The position numbers were made by a program, and so were the translations under genes. Below the pieces are notes generated by a model. It was not told the DNA's origin, searched no databases, and worked only from the letters and a program-made list of their open reading frames with translations. Positions 26,878 through 34,430 of a stretch of DNA of 64,000 nucleotides are shown piece by piece; position 1 is the stretch's first letter, and each line of letters begins with the position of its first letter. The DNA comes from Oxobacter pfennigii (GTDB taxonomy: Bacteria > Bacillota > Clostridia > Clostridiales > Oxobacteraceae), in assembly GCF_001317355.1 (NCBI RefSeq), contig NZ_LKET01000043.1, positions 46,368 to 110,367 of the forward strand, read 5' to 3'.

Positions 26878-27437
26878 GTGAAGCTATAACTAATAAGGAT
26901 GTAAAAGTAAAAAAAGCCGTAAGATACGATACAAAGGCACTGGTGGGAGCGGTTATATTAGGAGTTGTATTTGTTTTTGTGCAGCAGATAGCCCACAGGA
27001 TAGATGCAGTTATAAACCCCGCCAGCGTAATCGTAGGCGGAGTTACCTGGGCTATATTTACCGGACTTGTGGTCCTTTTATTCAAGCAGCCGGCAGGAAT
27101 AATCACCTCGGAAATCCAGGCATTTGTGGCGTTGGCCTCGGGGCTTTCACCTTTGGCACCTTTTTTCATACCGGCAAACGGATTGGCATCATTAGCCTAT
27201 TCCCTTGTTTCATGGAAGCTTTCCATGGATAAGTGGTCCCACCACATAATAGCCCAGGTATTATCAAATGTTGTGGGGAATATATGCGTAGGACTTGGCC
27301 TTTATGTTATATTAAGGCTACCCATTCCGGTAATCATCATATCGTCGCTCATCACAACTTTAGCTGGCATTGTAGGAGGAACCATATTTACAAAAATAAT
27401 TTACGATAATGTGAAAAAATCCGGGGTATTGAATTAG
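26874..27437 (+). CDS. ECF transporter substrate-binding subunit, YkoE-like
   Basis: The small (187-residue) integral membrane protein has five to six hydrophobic helices, as S-components of energy-coupling-factor importers do. The middle segment FKQPAGIITSEIQAFVALASG and the C-terminal end KKSGVLN closely recall YkoE of Bacillus (KPGAALVSE..., ending TGVLN), the S-component of the YkoEDC system that brings in hydroxymethylpyrimidine. The following double ATPase and T-component have the YkoD and YkoC layout. The ligand here is unknown; control by a B12 riboswitch points to a cobamide-related or B12-sparing compound instead of a thiamine precursor. The start overlaps hyuB by 4 bp. Confidence 0.8.
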   Translation: MSEAITNKDVKVKKAVRYDTKALVGAVILGVVFVFVQQIAHRIDAVINPASVIVGGVTWAIFTGLVVLLFKQPAGIITSEIQAFVALASGLSPLAPFFIPANGLASLAYSLVSWKLSMDKWSHHIIAQVLSNVVGNICVGLGLYVILRLPIPVIIISSLITTLAGIVGGTIFTKIIYDNVKKSGVLN

Positions 27438-27447
27438 GAGGGATTAT

Positions 27448-28815
27448 ATGAGCCAGGACTGGAGAATATTTTTGCAGGATTTTGAGGAGAGGTTTCCAAG
27501 AGAGGTTTTGCATATAAAAGAAGAATTGAAAAGAGAATATGAACCTACTGCCATAATTATGGAATTAGAGCGGCGAAAGAAATATTCCTTGGTGCATTTC
27601 GAGAAAATAAGCAGTTCTGAATTTGGCGTAATAGCCAATACCATTGCCACAAGGCAGCGCATGGCAATGGCCATAGGAGTTGACGAGAGGGATTTGCCCG
27701 TAATTTATGCAGAGCGAATTAAAAAGGAAATAGAGCCTGTAGTTTTAAATGAAGCTCCTTTTAAAGAAAATTGCATGACAGGAAAACATCTGGATTTAAC
27801 AAAACTTCCTATTTTTACCCACTTCCCTATAGATGCCGGTCCATATATAACGGCAGGGCTGGTGACTGCAAAGGATCCGGAATCGGGAGCCGATACCTGC
27901 GGCTATCACAGGATGCAGCTTAAGGGTCCCGATAAGCTGGGTATCAGCCTTCATTCAAGGCAAAGGCTGTGGGAATATCACAGGAGGGCTCAAAAACTGG
28001 GCAAAAATTTAGAAGCAGCCGTTGTGCTGGGCGTACATCCGGCAATTTCTTTAGGCTCTATGGCACTTGTGCCCTATGATAAGGGCAAGTTTGCCCGTAT
28101 GGGAGGGCTTTTAGGGGAGCCCCTCCAAATCACAAAATGCACGGGCATAGATGTGGAAGTGCCATTGTGGGCTGAGATAGTAATTGAAGGGGAGATATTG
28201 ACGGACAAAAATGAGCCGGAAGGCCCCTTTGCCGAATTTACCAATTATGCCTGCCACAGGAGCACTGAAAATGTATTCATACCAAAGGCAATATATCATA
28301 GAACCAATGCCCTTTATCAGAGCATAACGCCGGGAATGTGTGCAGAGCATAATACAGTTGTGGCTGTGCAAAGAGAAGGGGATGTATTAAAGGCGTTAAA
28401 GGATAATTTGCCTAATATAATAAATGTACATGCTCCCTTATCTGCCTGCGGTTTGTTTCACTGCTATATTTCAATGAAGAAAATAGCCGAAGGCCAGCCC
28501 ATGCAGGCCATTATGACTGCACTCTCCGTAGACCACAACTTAAAGCATGTAGTGGTAGTTGATGAGGATGTGGACGTATTTGACGAAAGCAGGGTGCTAT
28601 GGGCAATTGCCACCAGAGTTCAGGCAGACAAGGATGTGCATATAATTCCCCAGCATATGGGAATGGGTTGCACCTTGGACCCTTCAACCGATGAATTGAG
28701 CAGGAGCGCAAAAATGGGTATAGATGCAACCAAGCCCCTTAATAATTTTGCCGACAGCATCGAGCTTCATCCTGAGGCAATGGAAAAAGCTAAAATTATT
28801 TTAAACAATATATAA
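27448..28815 (+). CDS. UbiD-family prenyl-FMN-dependent decarboxylase
   Basis: UbiD enzymes reversibly decarboxylate aromatic, heteroaromatic or unsaturated acids with prenylated FMN. The 455-residue protein has the family N-domain (FLQDFEERFPREVLHI), the cofactor block CGYHRMQLKGPDKLGISLHSRQRL (Arg and His residues), and IEGEILTDKNEPEGPFAEFTNY, carrying the catalytic glutamate pair of the E-R-E triad. The C-terminal DVDVFDESRVLWAIATRVQ is also typical. AGGAGGGATT lies before the ATG. Length is a bit short of the 490-residue UbiD itself but normal for clostridial paralogues. No ubiX (flavin prenyltransferase) is in this window. Its place inside a hyuAB-ECF operon is unusual. Confidence 0.9.
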   Translation: MSQDWRIFLQDFEERFPREVLHIKEELKREYEPTAIIMELERRKKYSLVHFEKISSSEFGVIANTIATRQRMAMAIGVDERDLPVIYAERIKKEIEPVVLNEAPFKENCMTGKHLDLTKLPIFTHFPIDAGPYITAGLVTAKDPESGADTCGYHRMQLKGPDKLGISLHSRQRLWEYHRRAQKLGKNLEAAVVLGVHPAISLGSMALVPYDKGKFARMGGLLGEPLQITKCTGIDVEVPLWAEIVIEGEILTDKNEPEGPFAEFTNYACHRSTENVFIPKAIYHRTNALYQSITPGMCAEHNTVVAVQREGDVLKALKDNLPNIINVHAPLSACGLFHCYISMKKIAEGQPMQAIMTALSVDHNLKHVVVVDEDVDVFDESRVLWAIATRVQADKDVHIIPQHMGMGCTLDPSTDELSRSAKMGIDATKPLNNFADSIELHPEAMEKAKIILNNI

Positions 28816-28835
28816 GTTTGAAAGGAGGGGATTTG

Positions 28836-30371
28836 ATGAACAAGCTTTTTACTGCAAAAATCCAAAAGCTTATTTTTCCGGAAGAAGATGAAGCCGCCCT
28901 TGAGGATGTTTTTATAGAATTCAATCAAGGAGAACTTGTGTTTTTATCAGGCTCTCCTCCTTGCAAATCAGCCCTATGCCTCGCCTTATCCAATGTAATT
29001 CCTGCATTTGTACAAGGGACTCTAATGGGAGAGGTATATTATAAGGGAAAAAATATATTTAATAAAGCGTTGCCTCAATTGGCAGGCATTATAGGGCTTG
29101 TAATGGATGATCCTATGAATCAGCTGTTTTGTGCTACTCTGGAGGAAGACCTGGCTTTTGCTCCCTGCAATCTTCTTATAGAACCTTCAAAAATTAAAGA
29201 AAGAATAAAAAATGTCCTTGAACTTGTAGGGTTATCGGGATATGAAAAAAGAAAGCCGGAGAGTTTATCGGGAGGGGAGGCTCAAAGAGCAGCCTTGGCC
29301 TCCGTACTGGCGGCACAGCCGGATATAATAATACTTGACAATGCCTTAACCCAGCTGGATTCTCAAGGCAAAAAAGAAATATACGAAAAATTGAACATCC
29401 TTGCAGTCAAAGAGAACAAGATTATCATCATATCGGAGGAAAAGGCCCATAATTATCTTGATTTGTGCCACAGGCACATTTTCCTTGAAAAAGGTAAGAT
29501 TATTTATGACGGTTTTCCCCGTAATGAAGTCCCAAACTTTTTAAAAACAAGGCCTTCCTTTATTAAAGGAAGGAGTAGGGTTAAAAGCAGGCTCTTTGAT
29601 GAGCCAATAATATCGGTAAAGGATTTAAGCTTTGAATATGAAGGAGGGGACTTTGCATTAAAAGGCCTTACCTTTAATATTTACCCTGGAGAGTTTGTGG
29701 CATTAATGGGCAAAAACGGCGCGGGAAAAACTACTTTGACCAAGCATTTTATCGGCATTAATAAGCCTTCGGCCGGAAATATAAAAATTAAAAATATGGA
29801 TACAAAAAACCATACCATATCTCAGTTGTCACAATGTGTAGGATACCTGTTTCAAAATCCTCAAATGCAAATATGCACCGACTCTGTGGAAAATGAAGCA
29901 GCTTTTGCTCTGAAAAACAGAAAATTTCCTGAAGGAACCATAAAAGAAAGGGTGACAAAGCTTTTGGATGCAACGGGCCTTTTAAAATATGCCTCATTGC
30001 ATCCATATAAGCTCAGTAAAAGCAATATGCAAAAGCTGGCTCTTATATCCTGCCTGATAAATGAGCCTGACATTTTGATAATTGATGAGCCTGTATCTTT
30101 TATGAGCTTAGAGGAGTCCAGGGATATAATGGAATTGGTATGGGAATGCAACTGCAAGGGAACTACGGTCATCATGATTACCCATGATTTGAATTTAGCC
30201 ATAAATTACTCTTCCAGGATAATGGTAATGGATGACGGCAAAGTGGGCTTAGATATTAACAGTACAAATTTCCTCCATTATAAAAAGGAGCTTAAAAGCT
30301 TGGGAATTGATATAAGCGAAGTAATTAAGGAAGGAGAAATTGAGTATGAAGCTGTTACTGGAGTACAATGA
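28836..30371 (+). CDS. Fused double ECF ATPase with one degenerate nucleotide site
   Basis: Two ABC ATPase domains lie in one 511-residue chain, as in YkoD. Domain 1 (1-245) has a normal signature LSGGE (144-148), but its Walker A is reduced to GSPPCKS (39-45), the catalytic Glu after Walker B is Asn169 (ILDNALTQLD), and the H-loop reads ISEEKAH. Domain 2 (250-490) has good Walker A GKNGAGKTT (292-300), Walker B IIDEP and H-loop ITHDLN, but its signature is LSKSN (393-397). The site made from domain 2 Walker A and domain 1 signature should be active; the other should not. ATG 28836 follows AAAGGAGGGGATTTG. It overlaps ecfT by 26 bp. Confidence 0.9.
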   Translation: MNKLFTAKIQKLIFPEEDEAALEDVFIEFNQGELVFLSGSPPCKSALCLALSNVIPAFVQGTLMGEVYYKGKNIFNKALPQLAGIIGLVMDDPMNQLFCATLEEDLAFAPCNLLIEPSKIKERIKNVLELVGLSGYEKRKPESLSGGEAQRAALASVLAAQPDIIILDNALTQLDSQGKKEIYEKLNILAVKENKIIIISEEKAHNYLDLCHRHIFLEKGKIIYDGFPRNEVPNFLKTRPSFIKGRSRVKSRLFDEPIISVKDLSFEYEGGDFALKGLTFNIYPGEFVALMGKNGAGKTTLTKHFIGINKPSAGNIKIKNMDTKNHTISQLSQCVGYLFQNPQMQICTDSVENEAAFALKNRKFPEGTIKERVTKLLDATGLLKYASLHPYKLSKSNMQKLALISCLINEPDILIIDEPVSFMSLEESRDIMELVWECNCKGTTVIMITHDLNLAINYSSRIMVMDDGKVGLDINSTNFLHYKKELKSLGIDISEVIKEGEIEYEAVTGVQ

Positions 30372-31107
30372 AAAAAAATCCTTTATACATATGCTGGACC
30401 CAAGAGTTAAGCTTTTTTGGCTGCTGGGAAATTTGCTGCTCATAATTTTTTTTCAGGATATAAGAATGCTGACACTAAGCTTTGGCATGATCATGATAAC
30501 CACTGTTTTGGCAGGTATTAATCCAAGAGTATTTTTGCCAATGGTTAAGGTCATGATTGTAGTTGGGACACAATATATAATATTTCAAGGACTTTTGAGG
30601 CCTGAAGGGGAAATTTTATTTAATGTTTTAGGTCTGAACTTTTATGCCGGCGGCATGATTATTGGGATAAGGGGAATCTTCCTTTTATTGAATTTAGCAT
30701 TTTTATTTTTGCAGTTTGTAATGTGGACATCACCTCAGGAGATAGCCCTGTTATCCGTAAAGTCAGGCCTTCCCGATAAATATGCGGTCTTAATGGGAAT
30801 GGCCCTTCATTTTCTTCCTGTAATAGAAAGGGATTTGCATTCAATATATGAAAGCCAGCAAGCCAGGGGATTAAAGCTTGATACTTTATGGCAAAAGGCA
30901 AAAGGACTTCCCCCCATAATGCTTCCTTTGATATTAAGAGCGCTGAAAAGGACTCAGCAAGTGGCCTTGTCCATGGAATTGAAAGGATATGGCCTTCATA
31001 AAACACGAACTCTTATTAATAACATAGCTTTTTCTAAGAAGGATTATTTGATATTTACATTATTGATATTATATTTCAGTGTGTTTATAGGCTGCAAAAT
31101 TTTATGA
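30346..31107 (+). CDS. ECF transporter T-component
   Basis: EcfT links the S-component to the ATPases in the membrane. The 253-residue protein has five to six hydrophobic segments and, near the C-terminal half, the two short motifs that dock into the ATPase grooves: the first is SQQARGLKLD and the second SMELKGYGLHK (the usual Arg of the second is Lys). The N-terminal LDPRVKLFWLLGNLLL is the common family start. The ATG at 30346 has AAGGAGAAATTGAGT upstream inside the ATPase gene. It is the last gene of the B12-controlled operon. Confidence 0.88.
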   Translation: MKLLLEYNEKKSFIHMLDPRVKLFWLLGNLLLIIFFQDIRMLTLSFGMIMITTVLAGINPRVFLPMVKVMIVVGTQYIIFQGLLRPEGEILFNVLGLNFYAGGMIIGIRGIFLLLNLAFLFLQFVMWTSPQEIALLSVKSGLPDKYAVLMGMALHFLPVIERDLHSIYESQQARGLKLDTLWQKAKGLPPIMLPLILRALKRTQQVALSMELKGYGLHKTRTLINNIAFSKKDYLIFTLLILYFSVFIGCKIL

Positions 31108-31109
31108 CC

Positions 31110-31163
31110 CTGCAAAACCTTGCAGCAATTGCCGGATCAAATTATGAACCGGCAGGCAGCCCG
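31110..31163 (+). terminator. Possible terminator region after ecfT
   Basis: Two adjacent hairpins are visible: CTGCAAAACCTTGCAG (31110-31125) and TTGCCGG / CCGGCA (31129-31154). No T-run follows, so termination is uncertain. Confidence 0.35.
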
Positions 31164-31250
31164 GAAATTTTGTGGAAAGCAAGGACGTGGATTCACCTAA
31201 GTTCAAAATCAATATATTGATACCGGCTAAAAAAGACTGGTAAAAACAAC

Positions 31251-32234
31251 TTAAGTCTCTTTGCCGCCATTAAAGAGGCTTAAATTTTTACGAAATTTTA
31301 AGGGGGGAATTCCCATTATCTCCTTAAATGCAGCAGCAAATTTGCTGGAGTTTTCATAGCCGGCTTTGGCTGCAATATGCATGACACTGTCATTGCTTTG
31401 GCGCAGCAGCAGGGCGGCAGCCTGCATACGGTAATATTTTATATAAGCTGAAATTGAAGTGCCGTATACTCTCTTAAAGCAAAGTTTCATAGTGGTAAGG
31501 CCAATACCAAATTTTGATGATAATTCAGTTAAAGTAATTCTTTTATCCATATTATTTGTTATATATTTTTTAATTTCCTTTACTGTTTCAACTTGATTTT
31601 TTGTAAAATACTTATCCGGCTCACTTTGCCTTGGTATGTCGGCAACGCTTAAAAATAATAGGAGTTCCAATATCTTAAGCTTAAAGTATCCTTTGCGTAT
31701 CTCTTCGGGAACGGTATAAAGCTCCGAAAAAATATGCTGTATCTCTTCCTTTGCCCTCATTATAAAGCAGCGGTTGTCCGGACACAATCTGTCACGCAGC
31801 AAATAAAGGTTAATTGAAATATCGTCTAAAAAAGATAAAAGGCCCTGTGAAGCTTCTGTAAAATCTATGATTACAGCTACGCCATGGTAATGATCCAGCG
31901 GGAAACTTGAATTTATAACATGGTTGCTCAACATATTCACCGAAAGATCTCCTTCTCCCAAATAACCATAAGATCCGCCTCTGAATTCACATTCGAACCG
32001 CCCTGCCCTGCAGTGGTTGATTTCCATGATTTCTCCCTTAGGATAAATATTATGAAAGCAGCTGGAAGTATGGAAGTCATTATATACCAATTCGATTCCT
32101 GGAAATACCATATGGCTTGTCATGACCCCTTCACCTCCGGGAGTCATCATCCTGTATACAGTACAACCTTCTTTCTTTTTTATAATTTTAATGTTTGGGC
32201 CGTAAAAGTTCTTTTCTTTTTCAGATGCTTGCAT
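31251..32234 (-). CDS. AraC-family transcription activator
   Basis: The 327-residue protein has an N-terminal sensing region (residues 1-200) and a C-terminal double helix-turn-helix domain (about 220-320: RITLTELSSKFGIGLTTMKL, then VYGTSISAYIKYYRMQAAA, SVMHIAAKAGYENSSKFAAAF and MGIPPLKFRK). This type, related to YbtA/PchR, often activates metallophore transport genes that are transcribed divergently. Here it reads away from an ABC exporter pair across a 363-bp gap that holds two direct repeats beside an extended -10, which is what an activator of this class would use. GGAGGGAAT lies before the ATG. Confidence 0.88.
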   Translation of the reverse strand: MQASEKEKNFYGPNIKIIKKKEGCTVYRMMTPGGEGVMTSHMVFPGIELVYNDFHTSSCFHNIYPKGEIMEINHCRAGRFECEFRGGSYGYLGEGDLSVNMLSNHVINSSFPLDHYHGVAVIIDFTEASQGLLSFLDDISINLYLLRDRLCPDNRCFIMRAKEEIQHIFSELYTVPEEIRKGYFKLKILELLLFLSVADIPRQSEPDKYFTKNQVETVKEIKKYITNNMDKRITLTELSSKFGIGLTTMKLCFKRVYGTSISAYIKYYRMQAAALLLRQSNDSVMHIAAKAGYENSSKFAAAFKEIMGIPPLKFRKNLSLFNGGKET

Positions 32235-32296
32235 ATTCCCTCCGATTTATATATCCTGGAAATTCAAAATAAAATATACAACTTGCTGCAATAGCT

Positions 32297-32314
32297 AGTT
32301 AGATAAAGCTAACT
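32297..32314. promoter_or_regulatory. Palindrome AGTTAG-N6-CTAACT, copy 1
   Basis: Perfect hexamer arms (32297-32302 and 32309-32314), about 63 bases upstream of the AraC gene. Same layout as copies at 32489 and 37849. Confidence 0.55.
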
Positions 32315-32375
32315 CAATTTTATAATATCCATTTATTTAATAAAAGTAAAGTAGGTATTTATAAAAACCTGATGT

Positions 32376-32434
32376 CTGAATGGAGCATGTAACGGCTGAA
32401 CGGAGCAGAGGACATGATTTTGTTCTGGTATAAT
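32376..32434 (+). promoter_or_regulatory. AraC-type direct repeats and extended -10 promoter
   Basis: CTGAATGGAGCA (32376-32387) and CTGAACGGAGCA (32396-32407) are 11 of 12 identical and start 20 bp apart, on the same face of the helix. Nineteen bases after the start of the -35 window comes TGGTATAAT, an extended -10 (TATAAT 32429-32434). No -35 consensus exists at 32406-32411, where the second repeat ends. This is the pattern of an activator-dependent promoter for the exporter pair at 32598. Confidence 0.7.
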
Positions 32435-32488
32435 ATTTACAATTTAATATATTAAACTTTGGCCGGAAGGCTGTTTTATTTATATTTT

Positions 32489-32506
32489 AGTTAGAGTAAT
32501 CTAACC
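32489..32506. promoter_or_regulatory. Palindrome AGTTAG-N6-CTAACC, copy 2
   Basis: AGTTAG (32489-32494) and CTAACC (32501-32506), with GTTAG/CTAAC perfectly inverted. It lies downstream of the -10 at 32429, inside the likely 5' leader of the exporter mRNA, where a bound repressor would block transcription. Confidence 0.55.
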
Positions 32507-32597
32507 TTGTTGTTAGACAACTCATTTTCTAATAAAAAAGTTCCGGGAAAAGGTTTTCGTCAATTGATTTATTAAAATTTTAAAGGAAAGAGGTTTT

Positions 32598-34430
32598 ATG
32601 ATGGAGAAAAAAAACAAAGAATCTGCCAATGAAAAAAATGGAATGGCACGGCTTATGGAACTGGCTGCTACCAAGAAGCTCCTTATAATATGCTCTGCAA
32701 TTTTTTCAGCACTGGCATCAGTATTTTCCTTTGTCCCTTATATTTCGATTTTCAGCATTGTCCGCGAAATCATAAATATTTATCCGGATTTTTCAAATCT
32801 TGATACTCAAAGGATGCTGGGGTATGGGTGGATTGCCTTCGGCGGAGTAATTGGAAATGTGCTGCTTTATTTTATTGCATTAATGTGCTCCCATCTGGCG
32901 GCATTCAGTACGCTGTATAAGCTTAAGGTAAACTTTGCATATCATATAGCCAGGCTGCCCCTTGGTTTTCATCTAAATTTCGGCAGCGGAAAGCTGCGTA
33001 AGATTATGGATGAGAATATTGAAAAGATAGAGGGGTTTATTGCCCACCAGTTTCCGGATCTTGTAGCGTCTACTGTGGCGCCTGCAGTCATGATTGCCAT
33101 TTTACTTTCAGTTGACTGGCGCTTCGGCCTGGCAGCTCTGGCAGGAATTATAACAGCATTTATTCTGCAATTTGCAGCATACGGTAATGAAGGCTCCAAA
33201 GCCATGATGGATAAATACCAGAATGCCCTGGAGGATATGAATAATGCATCGGTAGAATATATACGGGGAATTTCTGTGGTGAAGGCCTTCAGACAAACAG
33301 TGTATTCTTTTAGAAGACTCCGGGAAACTATTAAGGCTTATACGGATTTTGTCATTCCATTTACCTTAAGCTGGGAAAACTACATGTCAGCCTTTACCAC
33401 AGTAATAAACAATATATATTTATTTCTGATACCGGTAGGAATAGTTATAGGGTTAAATACTGATGATTATTCAGCTTATGCCCTTACTTTTATTTTTTAT
33501 CTGCTATTTGTACCGTCTATTTCTTCAGTTATGTTAAAGACAATGTACGTATCAAGACTTGGAATGCAGATATCCGGAGGCATTGAACGTATGGATGACA
33601 TATTAAAAAGGAAAGAGCTGCCGGAGCCTGATGATACGATAACTAGCGACGGCTGTCAAATTGAATTTAAAGATGTGTCCTTTGCCTACGATACAGATAA
33701 GGAGAATCAGGCTTTGTTAAATGTATCCTTTGAAGCTAACCAGGGAGAGATCACTGCTATAGTTGGCCCTTCGGGTAGCGGAAAAAGCACTATTGCTCAT
33801 CTGGTCCCCAGGTTTTTTGATGTATCCCAGGGCAGTATAGAAATCGGCGGTGTTGATATACGGAATATGAAGCTTGATTATTTAATGGATAAGATCAGTT
33901 TTGTGTTCCAGGATGTGTTCCTGTTTAAACAAAGCATAATGGATAATATAAGAATTGCAAATCAAAAAGCCTCGGATGAAGAGGTGATAGCTGCTGCCAA
34001 ATCCGCCCAATGCCACGAGTTTGTTGAAAATCTGAAAAACGGTTATAACACTGTAATAGGTACAAAGGGTGTACATCTTTCCGGAGGAGAAAAGCAGCGA
34101 ATAGCCATTGCCAGGGCTATTGTAAAGAATTCTCCGATTATTATCCTCGACGAAGCAACGGCTTTTGCCGATCCTGAAAACGAACACCTGATACAAAAAG
34201 CCTTCGAAAAGCTGATGAAAAACAAAACAGTTATAATAATTGCTCATCGTCTTTCTACCGTCCGAAGCGCCAACAAAATCATTGTCATGGATAAGGGCCG
34301 GATAGTTGAGGAAGGAACACATGAACAGCTGATAAAAAGAAAGGGAAAATACGGCGATATGTGGTATATGTATACAAAGGCCCTTGACTGGAAAATCAAC
34401 GCTGGAAAGGAGATGAAGGTAAATGTTTAA
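32598..34430 (+). CDS. ABC exporter-fold transporter, YbtP/IrtA-like half
   Basis: The 610-residue half-transporter has six membrane helices (1-330) followed by an ABC domain. Walker A is GPSGSGKST, Q-loop FVFQDVFLFK, signature LSGGEKQRIAIA, Walker B IIILDEATAFADPENE, and H-loop IAHRLST. The ATAFADPENE form after Walker B is common in the YbtP/IrtA group, which uses an exporter fold yet imports iron-siderophore complexes. AAAGGAAAGAGG precedes the ATG. It overlaps the partner gene by 8 bp, so a heterodimer is expected. Divergent AraC regulator and nearby Fur/DtxR features support an iron or metallophore role. The direction of transport cannot be read from the sequence. Confidence 0.85.
   Translation: MMEKKNKESANEKNGMARLMELAATKKLLIICSAIFSALASVFSFVPYISIFSIVREIINIYPDFSNLDTQRMLGYGWIAFGGVIGNVLLYFIALMCSHLAAFSTLYKLKVNFAYHIARLPLGFHLNFGSGKLRKIMDENIEKIEGFIAHQFPDLVASTVAPAVMIAILLSVDWRFGLAALAGIITAFILQFAAYGNEGSKAMMDKYQNALEDMNNASVEYIRGISVVKAFRQTVYSFRRLRETIKAYTDFVIPFTLSWENYMSAFTTVINNIYLFLIPVGIVIGLNTDDYSAYALTFIFYLLFVPSISSVMLKTMYVSRLGMQISGGIERMDDILKRKELPEPDDTITSDGCQIEFKDVSFAYDTDKENQALLNVSFEANQGEITAIVGPSGSGKSTIAHLVPRFFDVSQGSIEIGGVDIRNMKLDYLMDKISFVFQDVFLFKQSIMDNIRIANQKASDEEVIAAAKSAQCHEFVENLKNGYNTVIGTKGVHLSGGEKQRIAIARAIVKNSPIIILDEATAFADPENEHLIQKAFEKLMKNKTVIIIAHRLSTVRSANKIIVMDKGRIVEEGTHEQLIKRKGKYGDMWYMYTKALDWKINAGKEMKVNV

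Noticed and set aside
31110..31250. Possible second riboswitch after ecfT (GC-rich hairpins, GGATTCACCTAAG)
   Set aside because: I compared it by eye with cyclic-di-GMP, TPP, SAM, THF and cobalamin cores and found none; the hairpins look like a weak terminator.
32376..32407. Two 12-bp repeats considered as the start of a CRISPR array
   Set aside because: Only two short copies with an 8-bp gap, in a promoter region beside an AraC gene; an activator site explains them better.
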